Source of the DNA: Lachnospiraceae bacterium UBA3273 | GTDB lineage: Bacteria; Bacillota; Clostridia; Lachnospirales; Lachnospiraceae | Direction of reading: 5' to 3' | Assembly (NCBI GenBank): GCA_002362385.1 | Contig: DEUB01000016.1 | Location: 1 to 35,257, forward strand | DNA length: 35,257 bases | Shown: positions 1-7,676 of the stretch, in pieces | Position numbering within the stretch: the stretch's first letter is position 1 | Layout of the letters: every line of letters begins with the position of its first letter | Translations under genes and position numbers: made by a program | The notes under the pieces: generated by a model | The model's input: the letters and a program-made list of their open reading frames with translations, nothing else | Told to the model about the DNA's origin: nothing | Databases searched by the model: none

Positions 1-1
1 C

Positions 2-322
2 GCAGAAGGAAAGACCATACAGAAGATAGCTGAAGCAGTAGGTTTTTCTGCGGCAGCAGTCCAGAGGTGTTTAAAGATAAAAAAGGAAGAGGAGAAATCC
101 CGGAATGAGGAGCCGGATTCCACGATTCTGGATAACGTGGTACATATTCTCATACCGTCAAGGACAGTATTCTACGAAACGGTAAGAGAAGAAGGGATGG
201 CAAGAAGAATCAAATGGACATTGATCAGGCAGTACCCGTACCATGCGATGTTTGAAAACCAGTACGGGAGGAAAAGATGCTTTCCCAATGCGGAACTGAT
301 GAACAAAGGAATTTATAAATAA
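2..322 (+). CDS. 5'-truncated phage protein with N-terminal helix-turn-helix
   Basis: The reading frame is open from the first complete codon of the window (base 2) to TAA at 320-322, giving 106 visible residues; the true start lies upstream of the window. A GTG at 137 would begin a 61-residue product but would discard an upstream stretch that looks like coding sequence. The visible N-terminal part (GKTIQKIAEAVGFSAAAVQRC) has the form of a helix-turn-helix, and the C-terminal part is basic and aromatic (RRIKWTLIRQYPYHAMF). I do not recognise the family. It sits directly before the helicase, so it is probably part of the phage early/replication region. A DNA-binding role is an inference from the HTH only. 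Confidence 0.6.
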   Translation, partial: AEGKTIQKIAEAVGFSAAAVQRCLKIKKEEEKSRNEEPDSTILDNVVHILIPSRTVFYETVREEGMARRIKWTLIRQYPYHAMFENQYGRKRCFPNAELMNKGIYK

Positions 323-337
323 TACAACAAAAAACAA

Positions 338-388
338 TGAAAGGAGCACGGAACTCCGGCCGGGGCAATGCACGTGCAGTTCCTTTCA
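338..388 (+). promoter_or_regulatory. Two-tier hairpin immediately upstream of the helicase start
   Basis: TGAAAGGA (338-345) can pair with TCCTTTCA (381-388), and inside it GCACG (346-350) with CGTGC (373-377), leaving a GC-rich loop. The stem ends four bases before the ATG at 393, and the only SD-like sequence (CAGG, 387-390) partly lies in the stem. The structure could regulate helicase translation, or be the relic of a terminator, although no T-tract follows. Confidence 0.4.
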
Positions 389-392
389 GGTT

Positions 393-1766
393 ATGGAATA
401 TTTAGATTTTTTGAAAAGCAAAAGATTTGTTTTAGAGAGTAGTGGGTTTGATATTGATAAATCAGAGTTGAATCCCATGCTGTACGGGTTTCAGAAAGAT
501 ATAGTCCGCTGGGCGTTAAAAAAGGGGAAAGCCTGCATATTTGCCGATTGCGGACTTGGGAAAACGCCTATGCAGTTGTCTTGGGCATATCAGGTGCATA
601 AGCATACAGGCGGTAAAATACTCATTCTTGCGCCGCTGGCAGTTGCAGACCAGACGAAGCGAGAAGCGGAGAAATTCGGATATGTGGCAAGGGTTGTTGA
701 GAAACAGGAAGATTGCATATCCGGCATTAACATTACGAATTATGAGAAACTGGACAGGTTTATTGCAAATGAATTTACCGGGATTGTGCTTGACGAAAGC
801 AGTATCTTAAAATCCTATTCCGGCAAGGTTCGGACGGCGATTATACAGAATTTCCATGAAGTACCGTATAAATTGGCTTGTACAGCTACGCCTGCACCAA
901 ATGATTATATGGAATTGGGAAACCATTCTGAATTTTGCGGAGTTATGACAAGGGCAGAAATGCTTTCCATGTTCTTTGTACATGACGGCGGCGAAACTTC
1001 AAAATGGCGGCTGAAAGGCCATGCGGAGGATGTATTCTGGCAATGGCTGGCAACATTCAGCGTGTTTGTGGATAATCCAAACAATATCGGATATGAGATT
1101 GAGGGGTATAATCTGCCACCTATCAATATACAAGAGATTATCGTTGATGGAGATTCGCCGACAATGGAAACGCTGTCGCTTACAGAACGCAGACAGGCAA
1201 GAAAGGACAGTTTGCAGTTGCGGTGCGAACAGGCGGCACAGCTTGTAAACAATTCTGATGAACAGTGGCTTGTGTGGTGCGACTTGAATGACGAAAGCCA
1301 TAAACTTCATGAATTGATAAATGATAGCGTTGAAGTATGCGGAAGTGATAAAGACACACATAAATCATATTCTATGTTGAATTTCAGCAAAGGAGAAATA
1401 AAGTGTCTTGTCACGAAACCAAAAATTGCAGGGTTCGGCATGAACTGGCAGAACTGCCACAATATGATTTTTACCGGGTTATCTGACAGTTACGAGCAGT
1501 TTTATCAAGCATTAAGGCGTTGCTGGCGGTTCGGGCAGGAAAATCCTGTAAATGTATATATAATCATTTCCGCAAAAGAGGGCTGTGTAAAAGAGAATAT
1601 CGAGAGGAAACAGGCAGATTTCCTTAAAATGCAGTCTGAAATGACGGAACTGACAAAGGAGATTACGAAGAAAGAACTGCGCAGCACTTGCAGGATTTCA
1701 ACACCTTATGAGCCGCATATAAAAATGGAACTCCCAAAATGGGATGAATTTACGAAAGGAGCATGA
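393..1766 (+). CDS. Phage SNF2/DEAD-like superfamily 2 helicase
   Basis: 457 residues. Motif I (Walker A) is ADCGLGKT at residues 51-58, motif II is DESS at 134-137 (in place of DEAH), motif III is TATP at 164-167, and motif VI is around residue 372 (QALRRCWRFGQ), with its arginine fingers. This is the full two-domain architecture of a compact SNF2-type ATPase as found in many Firmicutes phages, where it is thought to work in DNA replication or remodelling. The methyltransferase gene starts 3 bases after its stop, so the two are co-translated. The SD before the ATG is weak and lies at the foot of a hairpin. The assignment is strong at superfamily level; the DNA substrate cannot be deduced. 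Confidence 0.88.
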   Translation: MEYLDFLKSKRFVLESSGFDIDKSELNPMLYGFQKDIVRWALKKGKACIFADCGLGKTPMQLSWAYQVHKHTGGKILILAPLAVADQTKREAEKFGYVARVVEKQEDCISGINITNYEKLDRFIANEFTGIVLDESSILKSYSGKVRTAIIQNFHEVPYKLACTATPAPNDYMELGNHSEFCGVMTRAEMLSMFFVHDGGETSKWRLKGHAEDVFWQWLATFSVFVDNPNNIGYEIEGYNLPPINIQEIIVDGDSPTMETLSLTERRQARKDSLQLRCEQAAQLVNNSDEQWLVWCDLNDESHKLHELINDSVEVCGSDKDTHKSYSMLNFSKGEIKCLVTKPKIAGFGMNWQNCHNMIFTGLSDSYEQFYQALRRCWRFGQENPVNVYIIISAKEGCVKENIERKQADFLKMQSEMTELTKEITKKELRSTCRISTPYEPHIKMELPKWDEFTKGA

Positions 1767-1769
1767 AAA

Positions 1770-2696
1770 ATGGACGTTTTGGCACAGACCATAGAAAAAC
1801 AGTATGCAATCTATAACGGGGATAGCTGTGAACTGATTAAGAATATCCCGGATAACAGCATACACTACACAATATTTTCCCCACCGTTCGCAAGCCTGTA
1901 TACATACTCAAACAGCGACAGGGATATGGGAAACAGCAAAGGGGATGATGAATTTTACGAGCATTTCCAATTCCTTGCAAAAGAACTGTATCGAGTAACA
2001 ATGCCCGGCAGGCTTCTTTCTTTTCACTGTATGGATTTGCCGCTGATGAAAGAGCGAGACGGAGTTATAGGATTAAAAGACTTTCCGGCACTTGTAAGGC
2101 AGATTTTTGAGGATTGCGGCTTTATCTATCACAGCAAGGTCACAATCTGGAAAAATCCGGTCACGGAAATGCAGCGGACAAAGGCATTAGGGCTTTTGCA
2201 TAAGCAGATACGCAAAGACAGTACCATGAACAGGCAGGGCATACCCGACTACATAGTTACCGTGCGAAAACCGGGAGAGAATCCTGAAAGAGTGAGCCAC
2301 ACGCACGAAACATTCCCTGTTGATGTATGGCAAAACTACGCAAGTCCTGTGTGGATGGATATAAAACAGTCTGACACCTTACAGAGGAAATCTGCAAGAG
2401 AAGATAAAGACGAGCGACATATATGCCCTTTGCAGTTGGAAGTTATCCAGCGGTGCATTGAACTGTGGACGAATAAGAATGACATTGTTTTAGATCCATT
2501 CGCAGGGATTGGCAGTAGTCCTTATGTAGCGGTTATGCTTGGTAGGCGTGGAATTGGCTTTGAACTCAAAGAAAGCTACTACGAACAGGCGGTTGCCAAT
2601 TTAGAGATTGCCGCAAACCATGATAAATTGGATTGCCCGGTCGGTCAGATGAGTATTTATGATTTTTTAGGGGAGAACGCCCTATGCGGCAGATGA
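1770..2696 (+). CDS. DNA methyltransferase, beta-class N4-cytosine/N6-adenine type
   Basis: 308 residues. The catalytic motif IV is SPPF at residues 37-40 near the N-terminus, and the SAM-binding motif I is DPFAGIGS at 242-249 near the C-terminus. This IV-before-I order defines the beta class of amino-methyltransferases. SPP(Y/F) is more typical of N4-cytosine enzymes than the DPPY/NPPY of N6-adenine enzymes, so m4C is slightly favoured. A good SD (AAAGGAGC) overlaps the end of the helicase gene and the start is ATG. No restriction endonuclease lies next to it, so it is an orphan phage methylase that may protect phage DNA or mark it. Its tight pairing with the helicase suggests joint function or a split relative of fused helicase-methylases. 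Confidence 0.88.
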   Translation: MDVLAQTIEKQYAIYNGDSCELIKNIPDNSIHYTIFSPPFASLYTYSNSDRDMGNSKGDDEFYEHFQFLAKELYRVTMPGRLLSFHCMDLPLMKERDGVIGLKDFPALVRQIFEDCGFIYHSKVTIWKNPVTEMQRTKALGLLHKQIRKDSTMNRQGIPDYIVTVRKPGENPERVSHTHETFPVDVWQNYASPVWMDIKQSDTLQRKSAREDKDERHICPLQLEVIQRCIELWTNKNDIVLDPFAGIGSSPYVAVMLGRRGIGFELKESYYEQAVANLEIAANHDKLDCPVGQMSIYDFLGENALCGR

Positions 2697-2736
2697 ATTA
2701 TTAAACACCATGTGTCCGCAGGAAAGGAGAATCACA

Positions 2737-2877
2737 ATGATAAGAAATGAATATGTACATAACAAAAAGTTTCGTGATTACGTTGACAAATACGCAAAGA
2801 ATCATGGGATAACAGCAAATGAAGCGCTGGAGCATGAACTTGTGAGGCAGGTGTTTCTGATGTATACGGATGTTTAG
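2737..2877 (+). CDS. Small phage protein, 46 residues, unknown function
   Basis: ATG at 2737 is preceded by a strong SD (GGAAAGGAGA, 2721-2730) at a spacing of six bases. The product starts MIRNEYVHNKKFRDYVDKYA and is basic at the N-terminus, then probably helical with an acidic stretch (EALEHELVRQ). It lies in a run of small early phage genes all in the same direction. I do not recognise the family; position and SD are the main evidence that it is real. Confidence 0.6.
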   Translation: MIRNEYVHNKKFRDYVDKYAKNHGITANEALEHELVRQVFLMYTDV

Positions 2878-2889
2878 GAGGGATAATTC

Positions 2890-3048
2890 ATGGAAAAAGA
2901 TTGCAGCAGTTGTATTTGTTTACAGTGTAGAAATGATGATTGCTTTGTATCAATGTGTGAAGGCGCAGTGGTAGAACCTGAATTTTACAAAGCAGCGATT
3001 GAAAATTGCTACAAGGAAAAATGCAAGGGATTTCGGGAGGAGATATAA
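2890..3048 (+). CDS. Small cysteine-rich phage protein, probable metal binding
   Basis: 52 residues from ATG 2890, with the SD TAGGAGGG overlapping the stop of the preceding gene. It has eight cysteines: C5, C8, C10, C13, C18, C23, C40 and C45. The pairs suggest one or two zinc-binding knuckles. It is followed directly by another Cys-rich gene. Such small zinc-binding proteins are common in early regions of Firmicutes phages, but no specific role can be given. Confidence 0.65.
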   Translation: MEKDCSSCICLQCRNDDCFVSMCEGAVVEPEFYKAAIENCYKEKCKGFREEI

Positions 3049-3051
3049 GCT

Positions 3052-3468
3052 ATGGAGAGATTAACCATAGAATATGACGGGCAGTATATGCCAAAAGAAA
3101 TGTGTTCCATAGACAGATTTGGAGGAGCAGATGACTGTGATACCTGCGGAGAGACGTGTGAAAAATACATAGAAACAGGCTGCACAGAATGCCCTATACA
3201 GAATGCATTTGGGCATCTTGCAGAATATGAAGACCTGGAACTTACACCAGAACAATTGAAAGAATTAGGCAGTCTGTATACCGAAAAATGCATTCAGATA
3301 AAAGAGATAGTAAAGCGCCTGGAAAAAGAAGCGAAAGATGCAAGAGCAGGTGGGCACCCGGAAATATCCGGGGCATATCAGATAGCAATATGGACCATAA
3401 AAGACATTACAGGGATTGGAGGATTGAGCGATGAGCAGAGAGATATTATTTCGTGGGAAACGGACTGA
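3052..3468 (+). CDS. Phage protein with N-terminal cysteine cluster, unknown function
   Basis: 138 residues from ATG 3052, with SD GGAGGAG upstream. The N-terminal third contains a cysteine cluster (CDTCGETCEKY and CTECPIQNAFGHLAEYEDL), followed by LTPEQLKELGS. That combination recurs in hypothetical proteins of clostridial prophages. The remainder is mostly helical and charged. Its end overlaps the following YopX gene by 38 bases, which implies translational coupling. Function unknown; the cysteine cluster probably holds zinc. Confidence 0.7.
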   Translation: MERLTIEYDGQYMPKEMCSIDRFGGADDCDTCGETCEKYIETGCTECPIQNAFGHLAEYEDLELTPEQLKELGSLYTEKCIQIKEIVKRLEKEAKDARAGGHPEISGAYQIAIWTIKDITGIGGLSDEQRDIISWETD

Positions 3469-3832
3469 TAACGGGGAATGGACACATGGATATTTATTCC
3501 GTATATGGGAAAAAGCATATATCTGTTGGGGAACTGTGAATGATATACCCGACATGAAAGAGGTAGACCCCGAAACCGTCTGCCAGTACACGGGATTGAT
3601 CGACAAGAACGGCAGAAAGATTTTTGAGGGGGATGTTGTCAGATATACCGATGAAGTAATCGGAGAAGAAAAGGTTGATGAGGTTAAGTATAACGAAACA
3701 CACGCAGCTTTTTGTCGACTTCATAAAAGAGAGATGGGATTACAGTATCTTTTTATTGATGAGGCCATTGCAGACAGATGTGAAGTTATTGGCAATATTT
3801 TCGATAACCCCGAATTACTGACAGGCAATTGA
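3431..3832 (+). CDS. YopX family protein
   Basis: 133 residues. The N-terminal REILFRGKRTDNGEW, the central CQYTGLIDKNGRKIFEGDVV and the C-terminal CEVIGNIFDNPELL are the hallmark segments of the YopX family, first named from the Bacillus phage SPbeta. These proteins are frequent in temperate phages of Firmicutes and have no agreed biochemical role. The start ATG 3431 has SD TTGGAGG and lies inside the preceding gene, so the two are coupled. Last gene of the small-gene early cluster. Confidence 0.92.
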   Translation: MSREILFRGKRTDNGEWTHGYLFRIWEKAYICWGTVNDIPDMKEVDPETVCQYTGLIDKNGRKIFEGDVVRYTDEVIGEEKVDEVKYNETHAAFCRLHKREMGLQYLFIDEAIADRCEVIGNIFDNPELLTGN

Positions 3833-3932
3833 CTGGAGAGGCCTTGAAAACTTATAAGGCATAACCCTCTTGCATACTCACAAAAGCCTCAATACCATTA
3901 TCTATACCTTAAAAGGAAAGGAGGTGTGGATA

Positions 3933-4262
3933 ATGGCAAACATAAATTTGCGCCGCATAGGCAGCAGGCTGAAAAAGGCAAGGGTAGCAAAGCATCTTAC
4001 CCAGGAGCAATTTGCAGAACTTGTAGGTCTGTCAGTGGGATACATTGGCATGATCGAACGTGGAACACGGATGCCGAGTTTTGCAACATTCCTGGATATG
4101 CTCAGCGTACTGAAAGTAACAGCTGATTCCATTCTGTGCGATGCAGTAGACTATGTCGGTATTCCTCGTCTTGCAGAGTACGACAGTGACATAGATAAAC
4201 TGTCAAAAGCAGAACGGGAGAAACTTTTCAAAATGCTTGATGTGTATTTTGGAAGGGACTAA
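3933..4262 (+). CDS. XRE/Cro-CI type helix-turn-helix regulator
   Basis: 109 residues. The start is taken as ATG 3933 because a near-perfect SD (AAAGGAGGT, 3917-3925) lies seven bases before it; an upstream TTG at 3870 has no SD. Residues about 8-60 form a typical HTH_3 domain (SRLKKARVAKHLTQEQFAEL, then GYIGMIERGTRMPSFATF). The C-terminal tail (KLSKAEREKLFKMLDVYF) resembles clostridial phage repressor-like proteins. It stands between the early genes and the late promoter region at 4405-4433, so it may control the late operon or be a Cro-like switch protein. A weak promoter (TTGCAT, 17 bases, TACCAT) may precede it at about 3870-3898. The actual operator is not known. Confidence 0.88.
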   Translation: MANINLRRIGSRLKKARVAKHLTQEQFAELVGLSVGYIGMIERGTRMPSFATFLDMLSVLKVTADSILCDAVDYVGIPRLAEYDSDIDKLSKAEREKLFKMLDVYFGRD

Positions 4263-4404
4263 GTAAAGGGGATAAATGGAAAAAGCGGCCAGCCTAAGCG
4301 CTGCGCCGCAATTCCCCTTCACACAAGTATAATGATATGGTAACCGGATGGGAAAGTAAAGGATAATCGGTCGACAAAGTTCGACACGGGAAAGAAAAAA
4401 ATAG

Positions 4405-4433
4405 TTGCAATTAATCTGCAAAATGCAGATAAT
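4405..4433 (+). promoter_or_regulatory. Candidate late-operon promoter with embedded operator-like palindrome
   Basis: TTGCAA (4405-4410) is followed after exactly 17 bases by GATAAT (4428-4433), a fair sigma-A type promoter. The spacer holds the inverted repeat CTGCA-AAA-TGCAG (4416-4428), which would suit a dimeric repressor. The 280-base gap between the HTH gene and the small terminase contains this element and the hairpin at 4493-4527, and I see no gene in it. Confidence 0.5.
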
Positions 4434-4492
4434 GAGCATATAGAGATAAATACAACCCCATATATCAATCGGGATATATGAAGGACTAATCG

Positions 4493-4527
4493 GAGTCGTT
4501 ACCAGAAATGGAAGCGGCTCTTTTTTT
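4493..4527 (+). terminator. Leader terminator/attenuator hairpin before small terminase
   Basis: An 11-bp stem (4493-4503 with 4510-4520, two G-U pairs and one A-A mismatch) with loop AGAAAT is followed by seven T. It lies between the candidate late promoter and the terminase genes, so it would have to be read through for late expression. Its left arm belongs to the sequence AAGGACTAATCGGAGTC, which recurs with one change at 9862-9878 in front of a second terminator of the same design. Confidence 0.7.
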
Positions 4528-4547
4528 ACAGACATTAGGAGGCAGTA

Positions 4548-4997
4548 AGGGCAAAGGGAAAATATCAAAAATGGCTTGAGCCTGAAAATCTGGAATTGCT
4601 TGAAAGCCTGGCACGCAGCGGGCTTATCGATAAGCAGATTGCCGAATATATAGGAATATCCGTCCAGACATTGAATGTTTGGAAAAAACAGTATCCTTCA
4701 TTTTCTGAGTCCCTAAAAAAGGGAAAGGATGTTGTTGATGCCCAAGTAGAGAATGCATTACTGAAAAGGGCTCTCGGCTATGAATATGAAGAAGTATCGG
4801 AAAAATATGAAGGCGATCAGCTGGTGGAAAGAAAAGTTACAAAGAAACATGTTGTTCCGGATACAACAGCGCAGATCTATTGGATGAAAAACCGAAAACC
4901 ATCAATCTGGCGGGATAAGCCATATGTGGATGCAGAGACGGAGTTTTCCAGGGTTGATGAATTAATCGCGGCAATAGACAGGATGGCAAAGACATGA
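4548..4997 (+). CDS. Phage terminase small subunit, AGG start
   Basis: 149 residues when read from AGG 4548. It is the DNA-recognition subunit of the packaging motor, with an HTH at residues about 30-50 (IDKQIAEYIGISVQTLNVWK). The frame is closed upstream by TAG 4536-4538, and between that stop and TTG 4596 there is no ATG, GTG or TTG. A perfect SD (AGGAGG, 4537-4542) points to AGG 4548 at a spacing of five bases. The product from there, (M)AKGKYQKWLEPENLELL, is the usual beginning of this family. Starting at TTG 4596 would delete 16 conserved residues and lie more than 50 bases from the SD. AGG is therefore the most probable start, matching the CCU-anticodon tRNA at 9985. The end overlaps the large terminase by four bases. 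Confidence 0.85.
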   Translation, partial: RAKGKYQKWLEPENLELLESLARSGLIDKQIAEYIGISVQTLNVWKKQYPSFSESLKKGKDVVDAQVENALLKRALGYEYEEVSEKYEGDQLVERKVTKKHVVPDTTAQIYWMKNRKPSIWRDKPYVDAETEFSRVDELIAAIDRMAKT

Positions 4998-6259
4998 GTG
5001 AGTTTCAATTATCTACTATGCAAAAAGAATATTGGAACAATGCAAACAAGCGCTGGAATGTAAAGAGTGGTGCTACAGGTTCGGGAAAGACTTACCTGGA
5101 TTTCTTTCTGATACCAAAGCGCATCCGGGCCTGTACGGGGCAGGGGTTGATTGTACTATTAGGAAATACAAAGTCGACGCTAAGCAGGAATGTGCTGGAT
5201 CCGCTGCGGGGGATATATGGGGATCGTGCCATTTCAAATATTAATAATGAGAATGTGGCGTATCTGTTTGGGAAAAAGACCTATTGCCTTGGGGCAGATA
5301 AGGTCAATCAGGTCACGAAAATACAGGGGGCAACCATAGAATATTGCTATGGAGATGAAGTGACTACCTGGCATCGTGAAGTATTTGAAATGCTAAAGTC
5401 CCGTATGAGATGTGAAAATTCTATATTTGACGGGACCTGTAATCCGGATGGTCCCAAACATTGGTTTAAAGAGTTTTTGGATTCCGATGCAGACATTTAC
5501 CAACAGAAATATACGATAGAGGATAATCCGTTTTTACCCGCAAAGTTTGTAGAGGAGTTGAAAAAGGAATATGCTGGCACAGTATATTATGACAGGTTTA
5601 TCAAAGGGAACTGGACCAGGGCGGAAGGGTTGCTTTTTCCGCAATTTGCAAATAATCCTAAAAGATGGGATATCAGCTATGAAGATGTGCTGGAGCTTCC
5701 GGTAAGAAATGTGTTTATCGGTCTGGATATCGGGGGAACTAAATCTCACAGCACTTTTGTGGCAACGGGAATTGTAGGCAATTACCAGAGACAGATAAGG
5801 CTTGCTGAAAAAATGGTAAAGCATTCCAAGGGGACGGTGGATCCCGATAGGCTCTATGAGGCTTATAACGAATTTCAGCAGGAATTAAGAGTATTATATC
5901 CGGCTTTCCCCGTAACGCATTGCTTTGTGGATAATGAAGCCCAGGTTATTGAAAACGGATTAAGGTCTTACAGCCAGCAGAAGGGATATGGGGCTGTGGT
6001 TGCTGATTGTAAGAAAGTAGAGTTTACAAACAGAACGCTTTCTTATAATTACCTTTTTAATACGGATAAGTTTATGATTGTCAGCTCCATGTGTCCTAAT
6101 ATTGTAGAATCCTTATCCACCATGGTTTATGCTGATGAAAAAGAAGATAAACTGTTAGATGATTATACGACAGATGTGGATACATATGATGCAGATTTCT
6201 ATTCATGGAGCAGGTACATTGATTATTTTTATATGAAAGCCCGGTATAACGGGAGATAG
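4994..6259 (+). CDS. Phage terminase large subunit (PBSX/Terminase_6 type)
   Basis: 421 residues. This is the ATPase-nuclease motor that packs DNA into proheads. Walker A is GATGSGKT at residues 26-33, and Walker B is YGDE with D121/E122. The C-terminal RNase H-fold nuclease has acidic residues at D245 (GLDIGGT) and D313 (FVDNEAQ), with further aspartates near the C-terminus (DVDTYDADF). It begins at a conventional ATG that overlaps the small-subunit stop (ATGA), so its translation is coupled to the AGG-started small subunit. Without AGG initiation upstream, the level of this protein would probably fall as well. Confidence 0.93.
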   Translation: MSEFQLSTMQKEYWNNANKRWNVKSGATGSGKTYLDFFLIPKRIRACTGQGLIVLLGNTKSTLSRNVLDPLRGIYGDRAISNINNENVAYLFGKKTYCLGADKVNQVTKIQGATIEYCYGDEVTTWHREVFEMLKSRMRCENSIFDGTCNPDGPKHWFKEFLDSDADIYQQKYTIEDNPFLPAKFVEELKKEYAGTVYYDRFIKGNWTRAEGLLFPQFANNPKRWDISYEDVLELPVRNVFIGLDIGGTKSHSTFVATGIVGNYQRQIRLAEKMVKHSKGTVDPDRLYEAYNEFQQELRVLYPAFPVTHCFVDNEAQVIENGLRSYSQQKGYGAVVADCKKVEFTNRTLSYNYLFNTDKFMIVSSMCPNIVESLSTMVYADEKEDKLLDDYTTDVDTYDADFYSWSRYIDYFYMKARYNGR

Positions 6260-6270
6260 GAGAGCAGGCA

Positions 6271-7656
6271 AGGGAAGCATGTGTAAAAAATTATTTGGAA
6301 AGAATGGGATATGAGATAAATCCTAAACCTTTTAGCATTATATCTGAATGTGATGACTGGTATGCAAACCGAATAACGGGATTCCATAAAAGAAAGACAG
6401 TACAGGGAGTAAATTATGAATTGAACCGCATGAACATGGCAAAGCGCTGCTGTTCGGATGATGCAAACCTGTGTGAGATTATTTCAGTTGCGCCAAAGAA
6501 AAAAAGCGATTCAAAAAAATTTATTGATGAATTGCTGGAAAAGAACCAGTTTGATACTAAGTACAGAGAACAGCTGGAAAAGACTTCCGCAATGGGTACG
6601 GCAGGAGCCTATATTTATCTTAAGAACGCCCAGTATTTATCTAACGGACATGTGCAGGGTGGGGAGATCAAGATCAACTACGTTGATGCAGACTGCTGTA
6701 TACCGCTGACTGTGGAAAACGGGCAGATCATCGAAGCTGCTTTCAGCGCTTCAAATAAGATCAAGGGTAAGAAAAGAACTACTCTGGTAATATTCACTTT
6801 GTCGGAGGATGGGCGGTATTGTGCGGAAACCGTCAATTTTGACGGAAATGGGATCATTATCGGTTTCGGGTCATCTATTCAATTAGGAGAGGTAAAACCT
6901 TTCTCTATCATGATGAATGCAGAGGTCAATAATATTGATGATATGGAAGGTTACGGCTTGCCGAAGCTTTACTATTCCATACCAGTATTTAAGGCTGCAG
7001 ACCTTTGTTACAATGTTCTGTATTCGGATCTGGATAAAGCGGAGAAGTTAGTCTTGATTAATGAAATGCTGTGTACCTTTGACAGAAATGGCAATCCTAT
7101 TCTGACCCCGGAACAGAAAAAAGTATTTTTGTTTTTAGGAGAAAAGTTACCTGACCAGAAAACAATATACCAGGAATATAATCCAGAAATCAGAATAGAG
7201 CAGATTACAAAGTGCTTCGAACTGGTATTGTCCCTTATATCCATGTCGTTTGGATATGGCACAAAGAAATATACCTTTGAAAACGGACAGATCAAGACTG
7301 CTACAGAATATATTGGAGAGCGGCAGGATGCAATGCAGGAACTAAATAAGCAGCGCAAACAGGCCACACAGTATATCAGCGGGATTATACAGGCGGCAAT
7401 ATGGTTTTCCAACACTTTTAAGGGGACAAACTTTATTTTGAATGAATCCCTGATGATCCAGTTTGATGATTCTTATGTAGAGGATAGAACAAGCAAACTG
7501 GAAGCAATGAGGGCGGATGCGCTGTCATTCCCGGAAATACCCATCATAAAGAAATGGTATATTATGGAAAAATACAATATAAATGAGGCAGATGCAGTTA
7601 AATTTATTGACGAAGGCATTTATACCGAGGACAGTGAAACTGAGCCGGAAGACTGA
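6271..7656 (+). CDS. Phage portal protein, AGG start
   Basis: 461 residues from AGG 6271. It forms the dodecameric channel at the head vertex and recruits terminase. Domain evidence is the typical portal layout: an N-terminal helix (KNYLERMGYEINP), a central region with PFSIMMNAEVNN and a helical C-terminus ending in an acidic tail. AGG 6271 lies eight bases after the SD AGGAG (6258-6262, overlapping the terminase stop) and is in frame. No ATG, GTG or TTG precedes TTG 6295, and TTG 6295 or ATG 6304 would cut off the amphipathic N-terminus. ATG 6279 is out of frame and gives only 11 residues. A +1 slip at the A-run 6285-6290 could join that ATG to the portal frame, but the AGG explanation covers the other genes too. 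Confidence 0.83.
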   Translation, partial: REACVKNYLERMGYEINPKPFSIISECDDWYANRITGFHKRKTVQGVNYELNRMNMAKRCCSDDANLCEIISVAPKKKSDSKKFIDELLEKNQFDTKYREQLEKTSAMGTAGAYIYLKNAQYLSNGHVQGGEIKINYVDADCCIPLTVENGQIIEAAFSASNKIKGKKRTTLVIFTLSEDGRYCAETVNFDGNGIIIGFGSSIQLGEVKPFSIMMNAEVNNIDDMEGYGLPKLYYSIPVFKAADLCYNVLYSDLDKAEKLVLINEMLCTFDRNGNPILTPEQKKVFLFLGEKLPDQKTIYQEYNPEIRIEQITKCFELVLSLISMSFGYGTKKYTFENGQIKTATEYIGERQDAMQELNKQRKQATQYISGIIQAAIWFSNTFKGTNFILNESLMIQFDDSYVEDRTSKLEAMRADALSFPEIPIIKKWYIMEKYNINEADAVKFIDEGIYTEDSETEPED

Positions 7657-7676
7657 TAAAGAATGGATGTGATGAA

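Noticed and set aside
393..2696. DISARM or BREX defence system
   Set aside because: Only a helicase and a methylase are present; the other required genes are missing and the setting is a phage early region.
6279..6312. +1 frameshift or A-run length error joining ATG 6279 to the portal frame
   Set aside because: It would explain only this gene; the small terminase and tape measure have no ATG that a shift could use.
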